Source of the DNA: CAMLOF01 sp041913045
GTDB taxonomy: Bacteria; Pseudomonadota; Gammaproteobacteria; Burkholderiales; Burkholderiaceae_C
Reading direction: 5' to 3'
Assembly: GCA_041913045.1 (NCBI GenBank)
Contig: JAYSGB010000010.1
Span: 1-64,000, forward strand
Length of the DNA: 64,000 nucleotides
Below, one piece after another: positions 35,425 to 43,280 of the stretch; positions within the stretch are counted from its first letter, which is position 1, and each line of letters opens with the position of its first letter. The notes under the pieces are model-generated. The model saw only the letters and a program-made list of their open reading frames with translations. It did not search any database and had not been told where the DNA came from. The position numbers and the translations under genes are program-made.

Positions 35425-37170
35425 ATGAGCAAGGGAGACTCCGGCGGCGGCTTCCTGTCGAAGGTAGCCCAGTTCGTCAAACATCCGACGGTGAACTGGT
35501 CGGAGTTGGACGACCGCCTGCCGGGAGCCGGCACACAGCAGGACCGGCGCGCTCTGAAGGCAGCCATAGAGCGCAAGCGGCGGAATGACCAGATCCGCAA
35601 GCGCGAGTTCGAGTTCTTGCGCGAAGCGCTGGCGCGCAAGCGGGCACAGCAAGCGCAGCTGTCCGACGGAGGGGCGCAGGACATCCTGTCCAGCACGCCG
35701 CCCAGCGATCCCGACAAGGCCCGCACCATCGAAAAAATCGCCCGTATCGAGGCGCAGATGGCGCAGCACTGGCTCAGCCGCCAGCCAGGGGAGGCCGCGA
35801 GTGGTGAATCCGGGGTGCGCATAGGCAGCGGCACCACGATCCCCGCCCGGCTTGAGGGTGGCGTCACCGTACCTTCTCACCTACAGGCGGCCGCCAAGCC
35901 TGCGCGGCCTGCGGCGCCATCTTTGCCGATCGACATGCTGGCCGAGGAGCCAGCTGCCTCGGGGGGCGGACTTCCCACACCCAGCCATCAAATTCCGCAG
36001 CCGATAGAAGAAGCGTCGGTGCGTTTCGCGAATGGCGATGACGCCGAGGCCGAAAAGACCCTCAGAGCCTTCATGGCGCAGGAGGTGGACAGCCCCGCCG
36101 CCCGTGCCGCCTGGCTGTCCTTGTTGGACATCTTTCACGGGCAGGGCAGTCTGGAGCGTTTTGAAGAGTCGGCTGCCGAGTATGCCGAGGCCTTTGGTGT
36201 GGCTGTGCCGCGCTGGCCTGCTTCCATGCAGGCAGATGTTGCCTCTTCGGCTTTGGCGGAGTCCGCCACCGACGCAGCCATGGCTGGCGTTTCGGTCTGG
36301 GTCTGTCCCCCGTTCCTGGATGCCGAAGCGGTCCAGTCGCTCAAGGCTGTCGTGTCCACGCCCGGCACGGTCAAATGGCTGGACTGGACTGAGCTGGTGT
36401 CTGCCGACGTGGTGGCTGCAGAAGCGTTGTTGGCATTGGTGAGGGAGTGGTCGGGCAAGCCTGTGCTTTTCCGCTTCCTGGGCAGCAGCGTGTTGCGCCG
36501 CCGTCTGAAGGCCAGTACCCCCTCGGGCCGCCGCGAGAACGAGCCCGTCTGGTGGCACCTTCGATTGGCCATGCTGCGCCTGATGCACAGGGCCGAAGAG
36601 TTCGATCTGGCTGCGTTGGATTTTTGTGTCACCTACGGTGTGCTGCCCCCCGTGTGGGAGTTGCCTGTATGCCGTTTTGAACTGTCGGACAGCCTGCCCG
36701 CCGATGTGCAGCAGACCTCACCGGAGCCGGAGGCGTCGGTGTTGCAGGAGCCTATTCGCCCGCTGGTGACACAGCTTGGTGGCTTGGACGTGCTTGAGTG
36801 GCCTGCCATGGCTGGTGACACCCAGTTCTTCGGCAATACACAGTTAGGTACGCAGGCGGCAGCCAATGCCCAGCCCGCCGCGCCTGCCAAGCCGGTGTTG
36901 GCGGGTGTGCTGCAGGGCGAGATTGGCCCGGCGCTGTCCCGCTTGCAGGCAGCATTGGATGCGCACCCTGCAGGGCAGGTGTTTTCCATCGATTGCCTGC
37001 TCCTGCGGCGGGTGGACTTCGTTGCAGCAGGAAGCCTGCTGCAATGGCTGCTGGCAGCCATTTCGCGTGGCGTTCGGGTGGAATTGACTCAGGTGGGCCG
37101 CTTGATTGCAGCCTTCTTCCATGTTGTGGGTATTGACGAGGCTGTGACCGTGCGCCTGCGACAATACTGA
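35425..37170 (+). CDS. STAS-domain protein of unknown function
   Basis: This 581-aa protein opens with FLSKVAQFVKHPTVNWSELD, then a charged helical part to about residue 110 and a Pro/Ala-rich linker. A helical repeat-like segment (about residues 190-275: LSLLDIFHGQGSLERFEESA) is followed by two STAS-like regions, about 285-400 and 490-581 (ending FVAAGSLLQWLLAAISRGVR and VVGIDEAVTV). STAS domains bind partner kinases or sigma regulators, but no partner is visible here. It ends 2 bp before hslV. Confidence 0.7.
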   Translation: MSKGDSGGGFLSKVAQFVKHPTVNWSELDDRLPGAGTQQDRRALKAAIERKRRNDQIRKREFEFLREALARKRAQQAQLSDGGAQDILSSTPPSDPDKARTIEKIARIEAQMAQHWLSRQPGEAASGESGVRIGSGTTIPARLEGGVTVPSHLQAAAKPARPAAPSLPIDMLAEEPAASGGGLPTPSHQIPQPIEEASVRFANGDDAEAEKTLRAFMAQEVDSPAARAAWLSLLDIFHGQGSLERFEESAAEYAEAFGVAVPRWPASMQADVASSALAESATDAAMAGVSVWVCPPFLDAEAVQSLKAVVSTPGTVKWLDWTELVSADVVAAEALLALVREWSGKPVLFRFLGSSVLRRRLKASTPSGRRENEPVWWHLRLAMLRLMHRAEEFDLAALDFCVTYGVLPPVWELPVCRFELSDSLPADVQQTSPEPEASVLQEPIRPLVTQLGGLDVLEWPAMAGDTQFFGNTQLGTQAAANAQPAAPAKPVLAGVLQGEIGPALSRLQAALDAHPAGQVFSIDCLLLRRVDFVAAGSLLQWLLAAISRGVRVELTQVGRLIAAFFHVVGIDEAVTVRLRQY

Positions 37171-37172
37171 GC

Positions 37173-37736
37173 ATGGAACACAAGGATTCTTCGCTTTTTT
37201 ACGGCACCACCATCGTCTGCGTGCGCCGCGAAACGCCCGAGGGCGTTCAGGTGGCCATCGGCGGTGACGGCCAGGTGACGCTGGGCAACATCGTCGTCAA
37301 GGGCACCGCGCGCAAGGTGCGCAGGTTGCACCACGGTCAGGTGCTGGCAGGTTTTGCCGGCGCCACGGCTGACGCCTTCACCCTGTTTGAGCGTTTTGAG
37401 GCCAAGCTGGAAAAACACCAGGGCCACCTCACACGTGCGGCCATTGAACTGACCAAGGATTGGCGCACCGACCGCGTGCTGCGCCGCCTGGAGGCCATGC
37501 TGGCCGTGGCCGACAAGACGGCCAGCCTCATCATCACCGGCAATGGCGACGTGCTGGAGCCCGAATACGGCATCGTGGCCATCGGCTCGGGAGGCGCCTA
37601 CGCGCAGTCGGCTGCCAAGGCCCTGCTGGACCACACCGCGCTCAGCGCTGAGCAGATCGTGCGCGAGTCGCTCAAGGTGGCCGGTGAACTTTGCATCTAC
37701 ACCAACATGAACCATACGGTCGAGGTGCTGGCATGA
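37173..37736 (+). CDS. hslV: HslV protease subunit
   Basis: This 187-aa peptidase forms the proteolytic core of HslVU. The mature N-terminal Thr follows GT in FYGTTIVCVRR (about residue 12), the usual cleavage site. GDGQVTLG and the closing CIYTNMNHTVEVLA are typical. Its stop codon is overlapped by the start of the 26-codon element before hslU. Confidence 0.97.
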   Translation: MEHKDSSLFYGTTIVCVRRETPEGVQVAIGGDGQVTLGNIVVKGTARKVRRLHHGQVLAGFAGATADAFTLFERFEAKLEKHQGHLTRAAIELTKDWRTDRVLRRLEAMLAVADKTASLIITGNGDVLEPEYGIVAIGSGGAYAQSAAKALLDHTALSAEQIVRESLKVAGELCIYTNMNHTVEVLA

Positions 37737-37813
37737 GCGCCGCGCCGGGCCGCCCCAAGCAAGCTCGTTCCCGCTTGGCGGGACAGGCCGCAGGCCGAAG
37801 GGTGCACCAATGA
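37733..37813 (+). repeat. 81-bp dispersed element, copy A, coding a 26-codon ORF at the hslV/hslU junction
   Basis: The sequence from ATG at 37733 to TGA at 37813 is 77/81 identical to 50693-50773. ATG overlaps the hslV stop (ATGA), and TGA overlaps the hslU start (ATGAGC). It encodes a 26-residue Arg/Ala-rich peptide starting MSAAPGRPKQARSRLAGQ and ending GRRVHQ. A hairpin TCCCGC-ttg-GCGGGA spans 37769-37783 and GGTGCACC near the end is a palindrome. ATGAGC is found on both sides, as a possible target duplication. Confidence 0.85.
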
Positions 37814-39135
37814 GCAGCATGACCCCCCAGGAAATTGTTTCCGAACTGGATTCACACATCATCGGCCAAAAGGCTGCCAAGCGTGCCGTGGCCATCGCAC
37901 TGCGCAACCGCTGGCGCCGCCAGCAGGTGGACGCCAAGCTGCGTCCCGAAATCACGCCGAAGAACATCCTGATGATCGGCCCCACCGGTGTGGGCAAGAC
38001 AGAGATTGCTCGCCGCCTGGCCCGTCTGGCAAATGCGCCATTCATCAAGGTGGAAGCTACCAAGTTCACCGAGGTGGGCTACGTGGGCAAGGACGTGGAC
38101 AGCATAGTCCGCGATCTGGTGGACATGGCCGTGAAGCAGACGCGCGAGGCCGAGGTGGCCAGACTGCGCACCCGAGCCGAAGACGCTGCCGAAGAGCGCA
38201 TTCTGGACGCCTTGTTGCCCCCGCCCAGATTGGGTGACCACGAGCCCGCGCCTGACAGCACGGCCCGCCAGGTGTTCCGCAAGAAGCTGCGCGAAGGCCA
38301 ATTGGATGACAAGGAAATCGAGCTGGAACTGGCAGCGGCCCAGCCCATGATGGAAGTGATGACGCCTGCTGGCATGGAAGAGATGGCCGAGCAGCTGCGC
38401 GGCATGTTCAGCCAGTTCAACGCCGGCAAGCGCAAGACGCGCAAGCTGAAGATTGCCGAGGCGCGCAAGCTGCTGATCGATGAGGAAGCGGGCAAGCTCA
38501 TCAACGAGGAAGAGATCAAGCTGCAGGCGGTGACCAACGCCGAGCAGAACGGCATCGTCTTCATCGACGAGATTGACAAGGTAACCAGCCGCAGCGAAGG
38601 TGCCAGCACGGGCGAGGTCTCGCGCCAGGGTGTGCAGCGCGACCTGCTGCCGCTGGTGGAGGGCACCACGGTGTCCACCAAGTACGGCCCGATCAAGACG
38701 GACCACATACTCTTCATTGCCAGCGGTGCCTTCCACCTGAGCAAGCCGAGCGACCTGATTCCTGAGCTGCAGGGGCGCTTCCCCATACGGGTGGAGCTGC
38801 AGTCGCTCTCGGTGGCGGACTTCGAAGCCATTTTGACGCAGACCCACGCCAGCCTGGTGCGCCAGTACCAGGCGCTGCTGGCTACCGAGGGGGTGACCAT
38901 CGAGTTCACGCCCGAGGGCATCACCCGCCTGGCGCAGATAGCCCACGACGTGAACGAGCGCACTGAAAACATTGGCGCGCGCCGCCTGGCCACGGTGATG
39001 GAACATCTGCTGGACGAGGTGAGCTTTGACGCCGCGCGGCTGGAAGGTCAGACCGTGACGGTGGATGCAGCTTATGTGGATGCCCGCCTGGGCGAACTCA
39101 GCCGCAACGAAGATCTGTCTCGCTACATCCTATGA
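37810..39135 (+). CDS. hslU: HslU ATPase subunit
   Basis: This 441-aa AAA+ unfoldase starts MSSMTPQEIVSELDSHIIGQ. Walker A GPTGVGKTEIARRLA (about residues 57-71), the GYVG pore loop, Walker B IVFIDEIDKV and the C-terminal tail RNEDLSRYIL that docks into HslV are seen. It begins directly after the 26-codon element that separates it from hslV. Its stop overlaps the start of the symporter gene. Confidence 0.97.
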   Translation: MSSMTPQEIVSELDSHIIGQKAAKRAVAIALRNRWRRQQVDAKLRPEITPKNILMIGPTGVGKTEIARRLARLANAPFIKVEATKFTEVGYVGKDVDSIVRDLVDMAVKQTREAEVARLRTRAEDAAEERILDALLPPPRLGDHEPAPDSTARQVFRKKLREGQLDDKEIELELAAAQPMMEVMTPAGMEEMAEQLRGMFSQFNAGKRKTRKLKIAEARKLLIDEEAGKLINEEEIKLQAVTNAEQNGIVFIDEIDKVTSRSEGASTGEVSRQGVQRDLLPLVEGTTVSTKYGPIKTDHILFIASGAFHLSKPSDLIPELQGRFPIRVELQSLSVADFEAILTQTHASLVRQYQALLATEGVTIEFTPEGITRLAQIAHDVNERTENIGARRLATVMEHLLDEVSFDAARLEGQTVTVDAAYVDARLGELSRNEDLSRYIL

Positions 39136-40508
39136 ACATGCTGTATGCCACCGCCGCCGCTTTGGGTGCGGCACTGGTCTTTTTCGTCTGGATCGGCTTG
39201 CGTGCCCGCACGGCGGGTGGCGACCTGGACGAGTACCTGACCGCGCGCAATTCCCAGAGCGCATCGACCTTGGGGTTGTCTTTCCTGGCGTCGGGTTTGG
39301 GCGCGTGGATTTTGTTTGTGCCGCCGGAGGTGGGGGCTTTCGTCGGGCCGCTGGGTGTAGCTGGCTACGCGCTGGGGGCGGCGTTCCCTTTCATTGTGCT
39401 GGCGTGGTGCGGCCCGGCCATCCGGCGCTTGTTGCCCCAGGGGCGCAGCATCACCGAGTACGCGCAGGCGCGCTTTGGCGCAGGGCTGCGCCACTGGGTG
39501 GCGGCCATCTCGGTGCTTTACATGCTGTGCTTCCTCACAGCAGAGTTGACGGCGATCGGTGCCATCACTTCCTTGCTGTCGCCCTTGCCGGGCAGCGTGG
39601 CGGTGGTGGGCGTGGCCGTGGCTACGTTGATCTACACCGCGTGGGGTGGCTTGCGTGCCAGTCTGGTGACGGACCGCTGGCAAGCCTGGCTGCTGCTGGC
39701 CTTGCTGGTGTTGGTGTTGGGTGTGGCATGGCAGACCTTGCCCGCCGACCCCAAGCCGCTGGTGTGGCCGTCCATTCCCGTGAGCGACGCCCTGCAGGTG
39801 GCACTGACGCTGGTCATCGCCGTCACGGCGGCCAACCTGTTCCACCAAGGCTACTGGCAGCGGGTGTGGGCCGCGCGCGACGACCGCGAGCTGGTGCGTG
39901 GCGGCTGGCTGGGCGGCATCACTTCGGTGGTGGTGGTGGCCGTGGTGGGCATGGTTGGTGCCTGGATGGCGGGCACCGGGCGGGATCTGGGTACGCCGCC
40001 CACGCCATTTTTTGCCATGCTGGCGGAGTCGCCTTCGTGGTTGGCCATTCCGGCTTTGCTCTTGGCGGTGGCGCTGGTGGCCTCTTCGGTTGACACCTTG
40101 CAGAACGGTGTGGCGTCGCTGCTGGTGACGGCGCGTCAGGGCACGACGCTGGCCGCTGCGCGCTGGATCACGGTGCTGTTGATGGTGCCTGTGGTGGTGC
40201 TGGCCTTGCAGGGCATTTCGGTGTTGCGCCTGTTCTTGGTGGCCGACTTGCTGTGTGCCACGGCGGTGGTGCCGGTGTTGCTGGGGTTGTGGCGCCGCAT
40301 GACGCCTTTGGCAGCCATTGGCGGTGCGATCGCTGGGCTGGTGGGGGCTGTGCTGCCGGGTTGGGTGTCGCACGCCAGTTTGGCCCAGGGGTTGCTGCAG
40401 GCCAGCTTTCCCACTGGGGTGCCTACGCTGGCACCGTTTCTGGGGGCGTTGGTGGCGTCCAGTTTGGTGAGCCTGTTGCTGTTGGCTGTGGGCAGGTCGA
40501 AGGTTTGA
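39132..40508 (+). CDS. SSS-family sodium:solute symporter
   Basis: This 458-aa protein has about 12-13 hydrophobic helices across its length. It begins MNMLYATAAALGAALVFFVW and has the segment TARNSQSASTLGLSFLASGLGAWILF. It belongs to the SSS family of Na+-driven uptake systems; the substrate is unknown. The start overlaps the hslU stop by 4 bp (ATGA), so it is part of that operon. It ends at 40508, before a folded gap. Confidence 0.85.
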   Translation: MNMLYATAAALGAALVFFVWIGLRARTAGGDLDEYLTARNSQSASTLGLSFLASGLGAWILFVPPEVGAFVGPLGVAGYALGAAFPFIVLAWCGPAIRRLLPQGRSITEYAQARFGAGLRHWVAAISVLYMLCFLTAELTAIGAITSLLSPLPGSVAVVGVAVATLIYTAWGGLRASLVTDRWQAWLLLALLVLVLGVAWQTLPADPKPLVWPSIPVSDALQVALTLVIAVTAANLFHQGYWQRVWAARDDRELVRGGWLGGITSVVVVAVVGMVGAWMAGTGRDLGTPPTPFFAMLAESPSWLAIPALLLAVALVASSVDTLQNGVASLLVTARQGTTLAAARWITVLLMVPVVVLALQGISVLRLFLVADLLCATAVVPVLLGLWRRMTPLAAIGGAIAGLVGAVLPGWVSHASLAQGLLQASFPTGVPTLAPFLGALVASSLVSLLLLAVGRSKV

Positions 40509-40563
40509 GCTGCACCTCGCTAGCTGCGGCAGGTCTGGCCCTGCGGGGGCTCATGCTGTGACG

Positions 40564-40711
40564 GTCGGCGCCCTTGGCGCCGACTCCGCTGTGTCCACCT
40601 GTCTGGGGCCGGTGCGGCGGAAACTCGGTCCGTTCGCTAGCGCTCTCTCCCCTCGAACATCCGCCGCAAGTCAGTTACGAAGCGCGCTGCGCGCGCCCGG
40701 CCCCAGACAGG
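40564..40711. repeat. Large inverted-repeat structure able to form a three-way junction
   Basis: CCTGTCTGGGGCCGG (40598-40612) is perfectly complementary to CCGGCCCCAGACAGG (40697-40711). Inside it, TGCGGCGGA (40613-40621) pairs with TCCGCCGCA (40660-40668), and GCGCGC (40682-40687) with GCGCGC (40691-40696). Just outside, GTCGGCGCC (40564-40572) pairs with GGCGCCGAC (40576-40584). It fills much of the 311-bp gap (40509-40819) between convergent genes; nothing coding was found there. A degenerate interspersed repeat or bidirectional terminator are options. Confidence 0.75.
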
Positions 40712-40819
40712 CGGCCACGGCCGCCACAGAGATCGCCCCCCGCCCCTGGGCGCACGCGCCTTGGCCGCCCACCTACCTGGCGCAACACGCGCCTCGGCCG
40801 AGCCCGTCGTCAGGTCAAC

Positions 40820-41293
40820 TCACTTGATGGCAGCGAAGCGCTGCTCCATCTCCCGCCGCATGGTTTTGCGCACCTCAGCAGCCGCATGGCGCCGCCGCTC
40901 GTCGGGTGTGAACGGGCGAAGAGGCGGCACCGCGACAGGCTTGCGTTCGTCGTCCACCGCCACCATGGTGAAGAAGCAGCTGTTGACGTGCCGTTTTTCC
41001 TGCGTGCGGATGTTCTCGGCGATCACCTTGATGCCAACCTCCATCGACGACGTGCCGGTGTGATTCACGGAGGCTAGGAAGGTCACCAACTCGCCCACGT
41101 GGATGGGCTGGCGGAACATCACCTGGTCCACGCTCAGTGTGACCACATAGGTGCCCGCATAGCGGCTTGCGCAGGCGTAGGCCACCTGGTCCAGCAGCTT
41201 CAGGATCGTGCCGCCATGAACGTTGCCAGAGAAGTTGGCTGTGTCGGGTGTCATCAGCACCGTCATCGTCAGCTGATGGGCAGGCAGTTCCAT
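40820..41293 (-). CDS. Acyl-CoA thioesterase, hotdog fold
   Basis: About 157 aa from the ATG at 41293, which has GAGGA 8 bases upstream on the minus strand; a TTG two codons earlier is possible. The catalytic segment MTPDTANFSGNVHGGTILK and the following VDQVMFRQPIHVGELVTF are typical of the acyl-CoA hydrolase group. The charged tail (PDERRRHAAAEVRKTMRRE) is longer than usual. It is a paralogue type of the gene at 4338. Confidence 0.9.
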   Translation of the reverse strand: MELPAHQLTMTVLMTPDTANFSGNVHGGTILKLLDQVAYACASRYAGTYVVTLSVDQVMFRQPIHVGELVTFLASVNHTGTSSMEVGIKVIAENIRTQEKRHVNSCFFTMVAVDDERKPVAVPPLRPFTPDERRRHAAAEVRKTMRREMEQRFAAIK

Positions 41294-41483
41294 GGGCAAT
41301 TCCTCGGATGAACGGGTGGGATGGTGGGTGATCTTACGGGAAACCCTGGCTGCGCTTTTCGCATTTCAAGCAAGACATTCAATACGTTTTCTAAGTGCTT
41401 ATTTTTGCTGGTTTTTCTTTCTAACTTTTACCTCTCGAAACACTTCTAAGTCTTTGATTTCATTCAAAAAAAGTTCCGCACGC

Positions 41484-41546
41484 TTGTGTTGCGCATGCCT
41501 TTTGGTGCTACAGTGGGAAAAAGTGCAATTAAGTGGTGAAAAGTGG
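41484..41546 (+). promoter_or_regulatory. mraZ promoter region with four AGTGG-type repeats (MraZ boxes)
   Basis: Four direct repeats stand at exact 10-bp steps: AGTGG (41512), AGTGC (41522), AGTGG (41532) and AGTGG (41542). This is the classic MraZ autoregulatory array upstream of mra/dcw clusters. TACAGT at 41509-41514 overlaps the first repeat and may be the -10; TTGTGT at 41484-41489 is 19 bp away, a poor -35 fit. Confidence 0.8.
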
Positions 41547-41565
41547 CTTCTAAGGTCTGAATCCC

Positions 41566-41994
41566 GTGTTTCAAGGCGCCTCCTCTCTCAGTCTCGATGC
41601 CAAGGGTCGGCTCTCAGTGCCGACCCGGCACCGTGACGTCCTGAGCGCCACGGCAGGGGGGCAGCTCACCATCACCAAGCACCCGCACGGTTGCCTCATG
41701 GTCTTTCCTCGCAACGAGTGGGAGAAGTTCCGTGAGCGTATCGCGGCCCTGCCTATGTCTGCGCAGTGGTGGAAGCGCATCTTCCTGGGTAACGCCATGG
41801 ACTGCGAGATGGATGGCTCCGGCCGCGTGCTCATCTCGCCGGAACTGCGCGGCGCTGCCGGTATCACCAAGGAAGCGGTGCTGCTGGGCATGGGCAACCA
41901 TTTCGAACTCTGGGACGCCGAGACCTACGCGGCCCAGGAGGCCGAGGCGATGAAGGGCGAAATGCCCGACGTCTTCAAGGACTTCTCTTTCTGA
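41566..41994 (+). CDS. mraZ: Transcriptional regulator MraZ
   Basis: This 142-aa protein has two SpoVT/AbrB-like folds, starting MFQGASSLSLDAKGRLSVPTR from the GTG at 41566, with GRVLISPELRGAAG in the second repeat. It binds the repeats 20-54 bp upstream and regulates the dcw cluster. Its stop is 9 bp before the rsmH start. Confidence 0.95.
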   Translation: MFQGASSLSLDAKGRLSVPTRHRDVLSATAGGQLTITKHPHGCLMVFPRNEWEKFRERIAALPMSAQWWKRIFLGNAMDCEMDGSGRVLISPELRGAAGITKEAVLLGMGNHFELWDAETYAAQEAEAMKGEMPDVFKDFSF

Positions 41995-42003
41995 GGCCCG
42001 GCG

Positions 42004-42939
42004 GTGCAAGCGTCCTTCACACATTGCACCGTCTTGTTGAACGAAGCGGTCGAGGCCCTTCATATACAACCAGGCGGCCACTACATCGATGCGACCTTCG
42101 GGCGTGGCGGGCATTCGCGGCTAATCCTGTCGCGCCTGTCTCCTGATGGGCGCCTGACTGTATTCGATAAAGACCCGCAAGCCATTGACGTGGCCCGGGA
42201 AATTGCTGCCGCCGATGCACGGCTCTCCATGCGCCACGAGGGCTTCAAGGCTCTGAGCGAGCTGGAGCCCGCCAGTGCCGACGGCATCTTGATGGATCTG
42301 GGGGTGAGTTCGCCCCAGCTTGACGACCCCGCTCGGGGTTTTTCCTTCCGGCACGACGGACCGCTGGACATGCGCATGGACCCCACCCGGGGCATGAGTG
42401 TGGCCGAGTGGCTGGCCGAGGCTGACATTTCCCAGATGGCGGAGGTGATTCGTGAATACGGCGAAGAACGGTTTGCTCAACAGATTGCAAAGGCGATTGA
42501 TCGTCGCCGACAGGAACGGGGCCCTGTTCGAACCACCGCCGAGCTGGCCGAAATCGTGGCTGGCGCGGTCAAAACCCGCGAGCCGGGCAAGGACCCTGCA
42601 ACGCGCACATTTCAGGCTCTTCGGATTTTCATCAACGCCGAGCTTGAAGAGCTGCAACAGGCGCTGAGCGCCAGCCTCAAGGTGTTGCGCCCAGGCGGCC
42701 GACTGGTGGTGATCAGCTTCCATTCGCTGGAAGATCGCATCACCAAGCAGTTCATGGCGCAGCACTCCAAAGAGGTGTTCGACCGCCGTGCGCCTTTTGC
42801 CGCACCCAAGCCCATGGCCTTGCGCGACGTTCGCCGCGTGATGCCGGGTGACGCCGAGGTTGCGGCCAACCCACGCGCGCGCAGCGCCGTGATGCGCGTG
42901 GCCGAGCGCACAGATGCACCTGCGGAGGTGCGCGCATGA
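42004..42939 (+). CDS. rsmH: 16S rRNA m4C1402 methyltransferase RsmH
   Basis: This is 311 aa from the GTG at 42004 (GAGG at 41993-41996 is the ribosome site). The SAM site lies in YIDATFGRGGHS and the characteristic ADGILMDLGVSSPQLD, EYGEERFA and RIFINAELEEL segments are visible. It methylates C1402 of 16S rRNA. Its stop overlaps the ftsL start as ATGA. Confidence 0.97.
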   Translation: MQASFTHCTVLLNEAVEALHIQPGGHYIDATFGRGGHSRLILSRLSPDGRLTVFDKDPQAIDVAREIAAADARLSMRHEGFKALSELEPASADGILMDLGVSSPQLDDPARGFSFRHDGPLDMRMDPTRGMSVAEWLAEADISQMAEVIREYGEERFAQQIAKAIDRRRQERGPVRTTAELAEIVAGAVKTREPGKDPATRTFQALRIFINAELEELQQALSASLKVLRPGGRLVVISFHSLEDRITKQFMAQHSKEVFDRRAPFAAPKPMALRDVRRVMPGDAEVAANPRARSAVMRVAERTDAPAEVRA

Positions 42940-43280
42940 CGCGGCTCAACCTCGTGCTGCTGGTGGCTGTGCTGGCCAGTGCTTTCTATCTGGTGCATCT
43001 GCAGTACGAGTCGCGCCGCCTGTACGTGGCGCTGGAGCGCGCCAAAACCGCCAGTGAAAGGCTGGCTGCCGACCACGAGCAGCTGGTGGTGCAAAAGCGC
43101 GCCCAGGCCACCCCGTCTAGGGTGCAGCAACTTGCCGTGCGCCAATTGCAGATGCGTCCGGCCAACCCGGCCATCACCGAATATGTGGCCTTGCCAGCCG
43201 TGGCTGGCGCAGACGGCGCCGTGAGTGGTCGCGTGCAGTCGGTGCAGGGGCCTGCTGTCCAGGCGAGGGGGCAGCCATGA
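42936..43280 (+). CDS. ftsL: Cell division protein FtsL
   Basis: This 114-aa bitopic protein has one membrane helix (about residues 4-20) followed by a periplasmic coiled coil with RRLYVALERAKTASERLA. FtsL joins FtsB and FtsQ to activate septal synthesis by FtsWI. It overlaps rsmH and ftsI by 4 bp each. Confidence 0.9.
   Translation: MTRLNLVLLVAVLASAFYLVHLQYESRRLYVALERAKTASERLAADHEQLVVQKRAQATPSRVQQLAVRQLQMRPANPAITEYVALPAVAGADGAVSGRVQSVQGPAVQARGQP

Noticed and set aside
40558..40827. 89-codon plus-strand frame across the folded gap
   Set aside because: It runs through the large palindromes and has no ribosome site or family match; the stems explain the sequence better.
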